From Stygibacter sp964604155 (GTDB taxonomy: Bacteria; Cloacimonadota; Cloacimonadia; Cloacimonadales; TCS61), in assembly GCA_964604155.1 (NCBI GenBank), contig CAZRXY010000105.1:4557-68556 (forward strand): a stretch of 64,000 nt of DNA, written 5' to 3'. Shown here piece after piece: positions 19,193 to 28,041 of the stretch. The translations under genes were made by a program, and so were the position numbers. A model generated the notes under the pieces. It was not told where the DNA came from. It saw only the letters and a program-made list of their open reading frames with translations, and did not search any database. Position 1 is the stretch's first letter. Every line of letters starts with the position of its first letter.

Positions 19193-19233
19193 TGTCAATT
19201 TATATAACAAGCTGGCATACTCCCGGAATTTAT
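19193..19233 (-). promoter_or_regulatory. Two-part upstream motif of the flippase operon
   Basis: On the minus strand a CGGGAGTATGCCAG block is followed 17 bases after TATG by TTGACA, then 17 bases later by AAAATA. Similar blocks occur upstream of at least five other genes here. TTGACA may be a -35 box; the -10 is weak. Confidence 0.45.
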
Positions 19234-19245
19234 TTGTTTGTTTGG

Positions 19246-19307
19246 GATATTGAACTTATGAAGTTATTGGTCGTCACCATTGCGAAGGTCGGGCGACCAT
19301 TCGCAAG
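19246..19307 (+). repeat. Dispersed palindromic repeat, family C copy 1
   Basis: It reads ATATTGAACTTATGAAGTTA and TTGGTCGTCACCA, then a strong hairpin at 19280-19306: TTGCGAA plus GGTCG pairing with CGACC plus TTCGCAA with one bulged A. The same text recurs at 29546. Confidence 0.8.
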
Positions 19308-19502
19308 TGTGGCAGATTCAGGTTTAAGCTATATATATTAATAATATACGGCGTCACTTTTGTGCCACTCTATGTTTGATTAGTGTAACATGATAATTTT
19401 GTGTGTTTTATGTGTAGCAATTAGGTGGGAGAGGGAACGAATTTATTTTTGCCACGGATTTCACGGTTTTTACACGGATTCAATTAAAAAATATTCATCG
19501 TC

Positions 19503-19571
19503 GGGGGTTAAAACCCCATTTTTTCTAGTTTTGGTATCCACGAGTTGAAACTCGTGGCTATGCATATATAA
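19503..19571 (+). repeat. Dispersed palindromic repeat, family B copy 2
   Basis: GGGGGTTAAAACCCC, a T-rich spacer, then CCACGAGTTGAAACTCGTGG followed by CTATGCATATATAACAGG. Weaker partial copies of the CTCGTGGCTATGCAT part continue to about 19620. Compare 13191 (inverted) and 29938. Confidence 0.8.
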
Positions 19572-19683
19572 CAGGTTGTAATCCGTGGCTTTCATAATAT
19601 AATAGAACTCTTGGCTATGCATTATGGACTGTCTCCTATCACTGAAAAGTGTACCAGATAGATGTAGTTTCTTGTTTTGCAGT

Positions 19684-19750
19684 GAATAGCCCTGAGCTTT
19701 AGCTCGGGGTTTTTATGCACTCTCTCAGTCGGGATTTATCCCAGGGTTAT
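19684..19750 (+). repeat. Dispersed repeat, family A copy 1
   Basis: Two hairpins: CCCTGAGCTTTAGCTCGGGG, and later GGGATTTATCCC, joined by a CTCTCTCAG linker. Related copies lie at 29851, 32623 and 63949. The T-run after the first hairpin is present here, so this copy could also stop transcription rightward. Confidence 0.75.
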
Positions 19751-19863
19751 TTTTGATTAATGGAAGTCAGGTCGGTGGTTGAGGGGATAATTTGTTGGGA
19801 TGTGATGCGGATCGAAGGGTTTTCAATTTTATTTCTTCTGCTTCAGGGGCAGGGGGTAATAAG

Positions 19864-21618
19864 TTATTCTATGGCATAGATGAAGAAGCGGTAGTAATTG
19901 AAGGGGTTTTTTTCTCGGTAAACTTCTTTTAGTCCTTTTTCTGAGGCGTTAACAATTTTTGCGGTAGAGAAGAGATAATCAATTTTGAGCTCTTTGAGCA
20001 AAGTTGTATTCAGGTCACAGGTAATGGACTTGAATTTTCTTTTCAAGTATTCCTGGTCAAGCATTTCAATGAATATTTCGTCATCGAAGAGGTATAATTG
20101 GGAGCCCCATTTATTCATATAGATTTTCAGTCTGGGGTTTTTATTCATTTCATTTTCGAGAATATTCAGGAAGGTTTGCTTGAGATGGAGAGGGTAGATG
20201 GGGCAATAGGCGCCCAGGGTTTTGTATCCGTTAAAATTTGCTACAGCGGGTTGGAATCCCACGCAGCCTATGCGAGTATCTTCTTTGGAAAATCCTGGTT
20301 CGTTTTCACTGAGGAAATTAGTGATATCATCGAACTGTTTTTTTGATACTACCTGATAGTATGTGGGTTTTTCTGTCCAGGTTTTATAGCTTGAATTGCA
20401 GTAGTTGATAGTGATTTGAGCGAATAAAACAATTAAGGCAATGCTTAGAATAGTTTTTTTGCCGTGGTATTTACTGTAAAAGAATGTGATAGCAATGGCG
20501 GTGAGTAAATACCAGACTGGAGGGTTCAAGAAGAATAAGCGGGAGTAATCAAAGCCGAATTTCAGATTCGTGTAGAATTCGTTAACCGGTTCGAAGCGGT
20601 AAATAGAGAACATCAGAGCACTGAGAATGATGAAAGCAATCAATTGGATCGACAATTTGCGCAAGAAGAAAGAGCGGTTACGAAAGATAAGGGCAGCGGA
20701 TATGACACTTACAGGCAGCAAAAGGTATTGATGATAAGATGGAGCATGCCTGTGAGAAGTGACAAAATAGTTAAGGAACAGATCATTCCAGGCATCCGCC
20801 AGATTTTTTGACAATAACTGAATTTCTGATCTATTTGTGGGTATTTTGTAAACGAAGTTGATCAGAAAGAAAGAATAATTAGTGAGGACATAAATCACTG
20901 TCATCAGGATAATAGGTGGAATTAATCTTTTATATTTTAATTTGCTGATCATCCTGACCAGGATCAGAAGACCGAGAATAGCCATCACAAAAATTCCGGT
21001 AAGGAAGAACCCTGAATAAGTGATATAAATCAGCAGGAAGAGATATGAGAGAAAGACCTGCTTTTTATGGAAAATATTTAGAAGAATCACAGTTAGCAGA
21101 GGCAAACCTGAGACAGATAAACCGCCCTGCTGCCAGAATGGGAGGTAGATATATGCAATTGAGATCAGAGCTGGAAACAAGCGTGGTAACCCTTTCATAA
21201 TATAGAGTTTTAGCAGCAGGTAGAAACCGATAAAAGCCAGCAACCTATAGAAGAATTCATTTAGCACATATCCCCTGAAAAACCCCAGTAGCCAGAAAAT
21301 TTTGGGCAGAGAAGGGACAGCGAGTCTGAAAACCGGCTCCATCCCGGGCAGATAGAATTCCTCCATATTATCATTAAGGAAAAAATGCCCTTGGAACTTG
21401 CCATCGAAATGACCCAGATAGCTCATTTGATCGAGGTTATCGAATTGAGGAATAGAAACATTTTCACCCTTGATGAAATAGGGCAGGAAATAGAAAATGA
21501 ATAATGATATTATCAGCGTGAGGACAATTTTTGGATTATCGAGTAGTTTCCAGAATGCAGTTCCAGAAAACTCTTCACAGCTATTTTCGGCAATAATTTT
21601 GTTCTTTTTTTTGCTCAT
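19864..21618 (-). CDS. Large integral membrane protein of a glycan operon
   Basis: A 584-residue protein with about 12-13 hydrophobic helices up to residue 430 and a soluble C-terminal part (about 430-584). The periplasm-facing first loop (about 55-110) and overall plan resemble GT-C or YfhO-type membrane glycosyltransferases, but no signature motif is clear, so this is inference. Its ATG overlaps the stop of the WecE gene (TAATG), and it is the last gene of the ten-gene operon that begins at 29395. It may transfer or polymerise the aminosugar product; a polysaccharide-repeat polymerase is an alternative. Confidence 0.7.
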   Translation of the reverse strand: MSKKKNKIIAENSCEEFSGTAFWKLLDNPKIVLTLIISLFIFYFLPYFIKGENVSIPQFDNLDQMSYLGHFDGKFQGHFFLNDNMEEFYLPGMEPVFRLAVPSLPKIFWLLGFFRGYVLNEFFYRLLAFIGFYLLLKLYIMKGLPRLFPALISIAYIYLPFWQQGGLSVSGLPLLTVILLNIFHKKQVFLSYLFLLIYITYSGFFLTGIFVMAILGLLILVRMISKLKYKRLIPPIILMTVIYVLTNYSFFLINFVYKIPTNRSEIQLLSKNLADAWNDLFLNYFVTSHRHAPSYHQYLLLPVSVISAALIFRNRSFFLRKLSIQLIAFIILSALMFSIYRFEPVNEFYTNLKFGFDYSRLFFLNPPVWYLLTAIAITFFYSKYHGKKTILSIALIVLFAQITINYCNSSYKTWTEKPTYYQVVSKKQFDDITNFLSENEPGFSKEDTRIGCVGFQPAVANFNGYKTLGAYCPIYPLHLKQTFLNILENEMNKNPRLKIYMNKWGSQLYLFDDEIFIEMLDQEYLKRKFKSITCDLNTTLLKELKIDYLFSTAKIVNASEKGLKEVYREKNPFNYYRFFIYAIE

Positions 21619-22748
21619 TACTTTTTTTCTGATATAAAGGCTTTAGTCAGTTCGGCACAGCATTTTTCGACATCATCGGAACTTAAGTTATAATGCATTG
21701 GTAATCTTAAGATAGTATCAGCCACCATTTCTGCAACCGGGAGCTTCAGGTTCTCATATAGTCTATTCCAATAGGGAGCTTTATGCAGTGGCAGGTAATG
21801 GAAAGCAGATTGAATATCCATCTGGTGCAATTTATTGATAATATTTTTGCGGTGCGTTTCGCTTTCCGTTAATATGGAAAAGCAGTGACCGTTTGGTTGG
21901 CAGCTTTTTTCAACAACAGGGAGAGACCGTTTTGGCAGGTTCTCTTTAAGTTTTTTGATATAGCAATAAAAAAGTTTTTGCCGTTTAAGATTAACATTTT
22001 TCAATTCCAGAAGCTGGGCATAAAGAAATGCAGCCTGTAATTCACTTAGATAATAATTTGAACCATTTTTCCACCACGACCAGTAATCAATTTTCCCATC
22101 GTTAAAATCTTTTCTATCTGTGCCACGGTCTCTAATCTTTTGTGCTCTTTCCATGAAATGCGGTGAATTAATGATAAGAGCACCACCTTCGCCACAATGG
22201 ATATTTTTTGTTTGATGAAAACTGGTGATTGCCAGGTCTCCAAAAGAGCCTAATGGCAGATCACGATAATAAGCTGCAATACCATGGGCATTATCTTCGA
22301 TCAGGATTAATGAGTGTTTTCTGCATATTTCTTTGATCACGGCGATATTATCTGAGATTCCGGCATAATTGACAGTAACAACCGCTTTTGATTTTGGGGA
22401 GATGAGTTTTTCCAGTTTATGTTCATCCAAATTCCTGGTTGATGCTTTGATATCGCACCAGATTAGCCTTGCTTTTTGTCGTGCAAATGCGGAGGCAGTT
22501 CCTACGTGGGCAAAAGGTGGGAGTATTATTTCATCGCCCGGATTGATATCCAGCAATTCTGAAGCAATACAAAGAGCTGAGCTGCCCGAAGAAGTTAACA
22601 GGACTTTTTTTGCCTGGAATAAATCAGCAAGGGTCTTTTCGCACTTTTGGGAAAATACTCCATCTCCACAGAAATAACCATTTTTGAATACCTGATCAAG
22701 GAATATTTTTTCTGTGCCGAGTAAAAGAGGTTCATTGAAAATAATCAT
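21618..22748 (-). CDS. wecE: dTDP-4-amino-4,6-dideoxygalactose transaminase (WecE-like)
   Basis: A 376-residue PLP aminotransferase of the DegT/DnrJ/EryC1 family, close to E. coli WecE. Similar blocks include FNEPLLLGTE, GYFCGDGVFSQKC, LDINPGDEIILPPF, VNYAGISDNI and ITSFHQTKNIHCGEGGAL, the last with the PLP lysine near residue 182. It would convert a dTDP-4-keto-6-deoxyhexose to the 4-amino sugar with glutamate as donor. Its ATG overlaps the WbqC gene stop (ATGA). Together with the NeuD-like acyltransferase and WbqC it points to an N-acylated 4-amino-4,6-dideoxyhexose. The precise sugar is inferred. Confidence 0.88.
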   Translation of the reverse strand: MIIFNEPLLLGTEKIFLDQVFKNGYFCGDGVFSQKCEKTLADLFQAKKVLLTSSGSSALCIASELLDINPGDEIILPPFAHVGTASAFARQKARLIWCDIKASTRNLDEHKLEKLISPKSKAVVTVNYAGISDNIAVIKEICRKHSLILIEDNAHGIAAYYRDLPLGSFGDLAITSFHQTKNIHCGEGGALIINSPHFMERAQKIRDRGTDRKDFNDGKIDYWSWWKNGSNYYLSELQAAFLYAQLLELKNVNLKRQKLFYCYIKKLKENLPKRSLPVVEKSCQPNGHCFSILTESETHRKNIINKLHQMDIQSAFHYLPLHKAPYWNRLYENLKLPVAEMVADTILRLPMHYNLSSDDVEKCCAELTKAFISEKK

Positions 22749-23431
22749 GACAGGTTTCCCCAGATAAAATTACCGCTCTTATTTCCGTGGTGAAACAGCA
22801 GATCGAGTGCAGAAAGTCGGGGTAAGAATTTTCCCCAGACCTGATCATATCCCGGGTAGCGGGGGTAGCGGAAAAATTCGACTTTTATGCCTGCCTGCCG
22901 GTAAATCTTCTCTTGCAGATAGGCTTTGGCAGAAGGTCCTGTGATATAGGTATCTGCGCCCAGGGTTTTTACAATGTTCAGTAGGCGGTGGCTTTTTTCT
23001 GTGGATGTGGAAAACTCTCTATCGTCATAGAACAGCGTCTTTATACCCAGCAATTTGGAGATTTCCTTGATCAGAGACTGGTTAAGATCGGATAAATAGG
23101 TCCATTGATTTGAATATATCTTCTCGATTAGCGGGAAGTATTCCTCGAAACAGGGGCATTTGCTATAGAATTGTTTCAGAGTTTTCGGATGATTATTTTT
23201 CCATCTATGATCAGCAATTACCGCTTTATTGATGGGCGTATATCTTGTGGCGTGAACAGGCACGGAGAGCCAGATTGGTCCAGTGGGGGTCTTAACAAGA
23301 TTACGGTTACGCCAATCTCTTCTTGTATAATTTACAGAGTCCAGAAACACAAAGTAATCCGCTGAGCGGATAATGTGAAAATATCCTATCCAGGGCAGAT
23401 AATTAGATTGGATGATTGCCACACTGCTCAT
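22745..23431 (-). CDS. WbqC family protein
   Basis: A 228-residue protein with the WbqC family opening AIIQSNYLPWIGYFHIIRSA and the conserved RDWRNRNLVKT and WLSVPV stretches. WbqC proteins are encoded in O-antigen and surface-glycan clusters; their biochemical role is poorly known, with aminosugar acylation or amino-acid attachment suggested by context. The gene is coupled on both sides by ATGA overlaps, between the NeuD-like acyltransferase and the WecE-like transaminase, which supports a role in modifying the 4-amino sugar. Confidence 0.85.
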   Translation of the reverse strand: MSSVAIIQSNYLPWIGYFHIIRSADYFVFLDSVNYTRRDWRNRNLVKTPTGPIWLSVPVHATRYTPINKAVIADHRWKNNHPKTLKQFYSKCPCFEEYFPLIEKIYSNQWTYLSDLNQSLIKEISKLLGIKTLFYDDREFSTSTEKSHRLLNIVKTLGADTYITGPSAKAYLQEKIYRQAGIKVEFFRYPRYPGYDQVWGKFLPRLSALDLLFHHGNKSGNFIWGNLS

Positions 23432-24087
23432 ATAGATATTCTTAAAAATCTGGCAGGATTACCTGCCCAGATCTCTTTTTCGCCAATATTATTCAGAAGC
23501 ACCGACCCCATGCCTAAAGTGGAGTATTTTTTTATTACCAGATCTTCACGTACCGTGGCATTGAGAGCAATATGAACCCCTTCTTCGAGCAGGACATGAG
23601 AACTAAGACAACTTTGAGCAGCGAGATGGCAATGAGCATTAAGCACAGTATTATGCCCTACCGAAGAATTTACCATCAGAAGGCAGCCATCGCCAATAAC
23701 GGCTTCAGAAGAAACAGAGACCTGAGGCATGATAACAGTTCCGAGCCCGACTTTAGCAGAAGGAGCTACATACGCCATAGGGTGAATGAAAGTGAAGAGT
23801 GCTTCCTGAGGGATATTCAGGCTTTTAAAGATATCTATACGTTCTTTTTGTCCATCTATGCGGTATATGGTAAAAATAAACCTGAATCCCTGCTTCAGGA
23901 ATAGCTGAACGTCTGTCAGAGAACCCAGTACCGGATATCCGGCTATCTGATCACCTTTGGCAAGTCTATCGTTCAGAAAACCGCAGACACGGGCATTAGA
24001 GCTATGCTGCAGCCGGGCATCCGTGATTGCATCGGCTATCACGCTGCCATTGCCACTGCCTCCGATAATTATAATATTTTCATTCAT
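23428..24087 (-). CDS. NeuD/PglD-like sugar acyltransferase
   Basis: A 219-residue enzyme with an N-terminal Rossmann-like domain (IIIIGGSGNGSVIAD) and a left-handed beta-helix built from hexapeptide repeats (about 95-205, for example AYVAPSAKVGLGTVIMP and GDGCLLMVNSSVGHN). NeuD/PglD enzymes put an acyl group from acyl-CoA on an amino or hydroxyl group of a sugar nucleotide. I chose the ATG at 24087, with AAGGGA upstream and no overlap with the GT2 gene; the frame opens nine codons earlier. The catalytic-type His (SSVGHN) is present. The acyl donor may be the unusual CoA ester suggested by the upstream maoC-citE-ligase genes. Confidence 0.85.
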   Translation of the reverse strand: MNENIIIIGGSGNGSVIADAITDARLQHSSNARVCGFLNDRLAKGDQIAGYPVLGSLTDVQLFLKQGFRFIFTIYRIDGQKERIDIFKSLNIPQEALFTFIHPMAYVAPSAKVGLGTVIMPQVSVSSEAVIGDGCLLMVNSSVGHNTVLNAHCHLAAQSCLSSHVLLEEGVHIALNATVREDLVIKKYSTLGMGSVLLNNIGEKEIWAGNPARFLRISI

Positions 24088-24091
24088 ACTA

Positions 24092-24850
24092 TTATCCCTT
24101 GTATATCTCATCAATAATAAATACGGGACGAAATTGCAAGAGAAATTTTTTTCCCAGCAATTTCTGAGCCGGGATATTGTAAGGAAGAATCCGGCACAGG
24201 GCGAGACGCATCATTTTTCCGAAAGTATAACTGCTTTTTAGTTTGTTTTTTTCGCGAGGTAAGGCAATAGATTCCCAGGAATATTCTGAAGCGTGAATAT
24301 AGCTAAGCACCGTTCCGGGAGATTGCAAAGCCTCATTAAGATGATCCAGGCATTTTTTTTTCATAATTCTGAAAACACCTGAACGGCGGGGAAATCTCAA
24401 TCTCGTCAATAGGGTTGTGAGAAAATAAAAAGTATCAGAAAGAAAATTACGCCATACTGATCTATTTATCTGCCGTCTGGTGGCAATAATCATATCCGTA
24501 TTTACCCGCCTGATCTTCTCGTAGAGCAGGATAATATCTTCCGGTTTATCCTGCAGGTCAGAATCCATTACAGCGATGTAATCACCTTCTGCCTTTGTGA
24601 AACCTGCTGCTATGGCATTTGACTGTCCGAAATTTTTCTTAAGCTTGATAATCGTCACTGCGGGATATATTTTTTGCAGCTCTCTCATCAATGGGAGTGA
24701 ATCATCTGTGGAACCATCATCTATCAGAATAATCTGATACCGCTTATTAAGTGATTCCAGAGCTTTATTTAGCCGCAGAATAAAATCTTCAAGAGAATCT
24801 GCCCCGTTGAATAGAGGAGCTACAATTGATAATTCAATATTCGATGTCAT
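24092..24850 (-). CDS. Family 2 glycosyltransferase (DPM1/ArnC-like)
   Basis: A 252-residue GT-A enzyme with SIVAPLFNGADSLEDF, LIDDGSTDDS near residue 43, KNFGQSNAIAAGF near 75 and VMDSDLQDKPE near 95, the DxD-type metal site typical of polyprenyl-phosphate glycosyltransferases. It lacks the C-terminal membrane helices of many relatives, so it may be soluble or peripheral. It would attach a sugar to a polyprenyl carrier or growing glycan. ATGA overlap with the upstream AglD-like gene, and five bases from the NeuD-like start. Confidence 0.85.
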   Translation of the reverse strand: MTSNIELSIVAPLFNGADSLEDFILRLNKALESLNKRYQIILIDDGSTDDSLPLMRELQKIYPAVTIIKLKKNFGQSNAIAAGFTKAEGDYIAVMDSDLQDKPEDIILLYEKIRRVNTDMIIATRRQINRSVWRNFLSDTFYFLTTLLTRLRFPRRSGVFRIMKKKCLDHLNEALQSPGTVLSYIHASEYSWESIALPREKNKLKSSYTFGKMMRLALCRILPYNIPAQKLLGKKFLLQFRPVFIIDEIYKG

Positions 24851-25803
24851 TCTCGTTTTCCGGGAGGTGAGGTGTGAATAGCCAGACTGAGAATTCCTCC
24901 GATCAGAGCCGGTATCCCGGCTTGGATCAAGAAATTAAGCAGTGAAAGCGTAATCAGTGATTGAGCCGGAATACCGAACTGCTGATAGAAATAAATGAAG
25001 GCGCCTTCGCGTATGCCAAATCCGGCGACCGTAAAAGGTAAGAGCGAGATAACCTGGATAATGGGGATCAGGCAGAAATGATTGATCATCGGCAGATTAT
25101 AGCCCATAAACCTGAAAAGGCAATAGATCACAAAATAACTCATTATCTGTACGGAAAGGATAAGCAGTGCTGCGGCTGCAAGTTTTTTTTTATCTGCTTT
25201 TTTCCAGGAAAGCAGAAGCAGCCTGATAAAGCGGAGAACTCGCCGGAGAATACTATTTCCGGTCACGGTGTCCTTTAGTTCCGGCATCAGGGCAACCAAA
25301 GATACCAGCCCCAGCATTGTTGCAAGCAATACGATCAATATCGATTGCAATTTACCCGTCTGCGGATGACCAGGAAAGAATCCCGCTATCAAGGCAGTAG
25401 TTAGAAGGATAAGAATTCCAAAAAACTTTTCCAGCACAATAGAGCCAATAGTTTTTTCTTTGATCTCAGGATAACTATGAGCCACCAGAACCATTCTAAT
25501 AAAAGCAAAGCCATCTGACGAGGGCAGCATTACTCCCCAGAAAATGGATAGGAAATTGAACTTTATCAATTTAGATAAGCGTATTTTAACATTTACCGCT
25601 CTCAGCACAATTTGCCAGCGCCAGCCGGCAAGAAACGGAGTAAGCAGGACAGCATTGATAATACAGGGCAGCAGCCAGAGGGGCGCTTGAATATCTGATT
25701 TGAGAGTTTTTAGCGAATAGCCCCAGCGAATGATCAGATAAGATAGCAGCAATATCGTAGCTGCCAGTTGCAGTAATTTCAGGATTTTTTTTCTATCGGT
25801 CAA
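24847..25803 (-). CDS. AglD/UPF0104-type membrane protein
   Basis: A 318-residue polytopic protein of the lysylphosphatidylglycerol-synthase transmembrane (AglD/UPF0104) family, with about eight helices and the family stretches SIFWGVMLPSSDGFAF, VLEKFFGILILL and PFTVAGFGIREGAFIYF. Members act with polyprenyl-linked sugars or as lipid flippase-like modules, often next to a GT2 as here. I favour a TTG start at 25803 overlapping the nadA stop (TTGA), because GGGAG lies eight bases upstream; a GTG at 25818 is the alternative. Confidence 0.8.
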   Translation of the reverse strand: MTDRKKILKLLQLAATILLLSYLIIRWGYSLKTLKSDIQAPLWLLPCIINAVLLTPFLAGWRWQIVLRAVNVKIRLSKLIKFNFLSIFWGVMLPSSDGFAFIRMVLVAHSYPEIKEKTIGSIVLEKFFGILILLTTALIAGFFPGHPQTGKLQSILIVLLATMLGLVSLVALMPELKDTVTGNSILRRVLRFIRLLLLSWKKADKKKLAAAALLILSVQIMSYFVIYCLFRFMGYNLPMINHFCLIPIIQVISLLPFTVAGFGIREGAFIYFYQQFGIPAQSLITLSLLNFLIQAGIPALIGGILSLAIHTSPPGKRE

Positions 25804-26726
25804 CCGAGTATCTCCCACATCCGTTTCAAAGAGCTCAAAGATTTTTCTGCAACAGCCGGATCTAGATTAACTTCATATCGCTCATCAAGCAGAGCTTCTT
25901 TAACCAGCTTCAGGTTTATCAGTTTCATATCTTCGCAAATCATCCGTGGGCTGAGAGGGGTCAGTTTTTTATGGGGAAAACGCTTTTTTAATTGATCATA
26001 TAGACCCGTTTCTGTGCCCAGTATCAGCTTGTTATGATCTTGAGCGTATTCTATCATCTGACTGGTTGAACATACCATGTCTGCCATTTTGCAAACTTCC
26101 AGTTCGCATTCCGGATGAACCAGCAATGAATAATCGGGGAATCTGTCTTTTTGCTCTTTCGCTTCCCGATAACTTATCTGGTGGTGTACGTAGCAATAGC
26201 TGTTGAACATGATCAGTTTTCTACCGGTGCGGTATTCCACCCATTTTCCGATGTTGCTATCCGGGATGAAAATGATCTGTTTATGATCAGGTAATGCCTG
26301 CACAATCTTCACGCAATTAGCAGAGGTGCACGTAATTGTGCTTTCAGCCCGTAATTCTGCTGCGGAATTAACATAACAGACCACTTCTGCTGCCGGGTAG
26401 TTCCTTTTGAGTGCCCGAAGCTCCTGAACTTTATTCATATTAGCCAAGCGGCAATCTGCTGAAGGATGTGCCATGAACACCTTTTTATCAGGATTGAGCA
26501 GTTTGGCAGATTCTCCCATGATCCTGATACTGCTCACCAGAATCCTGCCAGACTCCGAATTCGCAGCATTTAATGCCATTTGCAGGGAATCACCCACATA
26601 ATCGGATATATCCTGCACATCAGTATCCACATAGTTGTGGGCAATAATATAATAGTCTTTCTCACGCTTCAAAGAGAGAATTTCTTCCTTTAGCCTGTCA
26701 ACATCAATTTTATCTATTGGGTTCAT
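25800..26726 (-). CDS. nadA: Divergent quinolinate synthase (NadA family)
   Basis: A 308-residue NadA-family protein. Quinolinate synthase condenses iminoaspartate with DHAP using a [4Fe-4S] cluster. All three cluster cysteines can be placed: SADCRLA, NSYCYVHH and MICEDMK. The substrate tyrosine of IIAHNY and the CTSANCVKI and HPECELEVC stretches are also present. It departs from the second copy (50755-51660) where the usual FCGVxFMAE reads SSIRIMGE. It lies inside a glycan operon between a CapK-like ligase and an AglD-like protein, with no nadB or nadC nearby. AAGGAG precedes the start. A specialised role in the glycan pathway is possible but unproven. Confidence 0.82.
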   Translation of the reverse strand: MNPIDKIDVDRLKEEILSLKREKDYYIIAHNYVDTDVQDISDYVGDSLQMALNAANSESGRILVSSIRIMGESAKLLNPDKKVFMAHPSADCRLANMNKVQELRALKRNYPAAEVVCYVNSAAELRAESTITCTSANCVKIVQALPDHKQIIFIPDSNIGKWVEYRTGRKLIMFNSYCYVHHQISYREAKEQKDRFPDYSLLVHPECELEVCKMADMVCSTSQMIEYAQDHNKLILGTETGLYDQLKKRFPHKKLTPLSPRMICEDMKLINLKLVKEALLDERYEVNLDPAVAEKSLSSLKRMWEILG

Positions 26727-26735
26727 TTATTCTCC

Positions 26736-28034
26736 TTACAGATTTCTGCCGGCAATTTTTGAAATAATAAAGGGTGTTTTGCCTCCGGCTGTTTTCTCTA
26801 AATGTGTTACTATATTAAAATCAAGCTTCATCTCGTTACCAATCCGTTTGCGTAATCCTGCTTCCAACGCTTCCTGTGATGCTTCATTATAGTTATTATC
26901 TACAACCACGCGAATCAGAAGATGGTCATACTCATCCTGCACACATTGAGAGATAATCACGCCTTTTGCCTGATCCACAGAGTGAGACATCACTGCTCCA
27001 AGAATTCTGCCATCGGGTGTATATATTGCATCACAATCCTTGCCGAATATTTCTTCCACAACCCTGAAAGCTCTGCCACAGGCACATTCTGAATTTGACG
27101 GCTGCACTCTGTCACGCGTGTCATACCGTATCAAGGGCATCATGTAATTATAAAAATTTGTCCCCACCAGCCTCCCTTCTTCAGTTGCAGGCTTCTCGTT
27201 ATCCTCTACAATTTCCATATAGGCAAAATCTTCGATTAGATGCAGGCTGCCTTTTTCGCATTGGGAGATCATTGCGCTGCCCTCGTGCATAGAATGAAAA
27301 TCAAAAACCGGGCAATCATAGAGATCGATCAGCATCTTGCGTTTCTCGCCTGAGAGTTTCTCGCCGTAAGTAATTATCGAATGAGGAGAAGGTATCTTTA
27401 TGCCGCTTTCAGCAGCGAAACGGGCAATCATTAGAATATCAAAAGGAAAACCGATAATATTTTTCACAGGCTTTTTGATTATCTCTTCGACTAGCCGGAG
27501 GGCAGAAGACCTGCTTAACCTGTTTGAATCATAGCGAATTATGTTATAAAGCGGATTTAATTGAAAATCTGACTCTTTTAGATAATAGCTTTGAACCATC
27601 AGCGTTCTTCTTCGAAGGCGGTATCCCGCCCAATAGAAGCTGCGCAATAAAGCAGCAATTTTATTTGCCTGCACGGCATCATTCAAAGCAAAATGCAGTG
27701 GTGTCCCGGTGGAACCGCTGGTGGAATCCCAGATGATGTTCCTGCTATTTGCCTGATCAGATAAAAATTCTTCTGGTCTGGTTCGCACAATTTCCTTATT
27801 CAAAAGAGGGATTTTGCACATGTCTTCTCTGCCTCTGAATTTATCAGCTTCAAATCCCATTTTTCTAAACAGCTTGCGATAATACGGCACATGCTTATCT
27901 GCATATTTAATCAATTGCTTCAGGCGTTCATCCTGATATCTTTTTAGGTTCTGCCGATCCCAGTACTGTGACCTGTTGTAAAAACTGTGTCTGAATAATA
28001 CTTGTAGCGGAAGCTGGAAGATTGATTTTTCCAT
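26736..28034 (-). CDS. CapK/PaaK-like adenylate-forming ligase
   Basis: A 432-residue member of the phenylacetate-CoA ligase-like (CapK) family. It has the AMP-binding loop WDSTSGSTGTPLHF near residue 105, a TYGEKLSGEKR stretch near 230, DFHSMHEGS near 245 and MPLIRYDTRDRV near 300. These enzymes activate a carboxylic acid as an acyl-adenylate and often pass it to CoA. CapK relatives occur in capsule clusters with unclear substrates. Here it is followed closely by nadA and preceded by CitE- and MaoC-like genes, so it may activate the acid those enzymes process. Ribosome binding site is weak (AAGAG). Confidence 0.82.
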   Translation of the reverse strand: MEKSIFQLPLQVLFRHSFYNRSQYWDRQNLKRYQDERLKQLIKYADKHVPYYRKLFRKMGFEADKFRGREDMCKIPLLNKEIVRTRPEEFLSDQANSRNIIWDSTSGSTGTPLHFALNDAVQANKIAALLRSFYWAGYRLRRRTLMVQSYYLKESDFQLNPLYNIIRYDSNRLSRSSALRLVEEIIKKPVKNIIGFPFDILMIARFAAESGIKIPSPHSIITYGEKLSGEKRKMLIDLYDCPVFDFHSMHEGSAMISQCEKGSLHLIEDFAYMEIVEDNEKPATEEGRLVGTNFYNYMMPLIRYDTRDRVQPSNSECACGRAFRVVEEIFGKDCDAIYTPDGRILGAVMSHSVDQAKGVIISQCVQDEYDHLLIRVVVDNNYNEASQEALEAGLRKRIGNEMKLDFNIVTHLEKTAGGKTPFIISKIAGRNL

Positions 28035-28041
28035 ATTTTTT

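Larger units (their letters stand above)
19124..19863. other. Gene-free region made of dispersed repeats
   Basis: This 740-base gap between two minus-strand glycan units holds a motif/promoter block (19193-19233), a family C palindrome (19246-19307), a family B element (19503-19571 with partial repeats to 19620) and a family A element (19684-19750). I find no ORF with protein-like composition and no RNA gene. The order of C, B and A is partly mirrored in the 29396-30281 gap. Confidence 0.7.
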
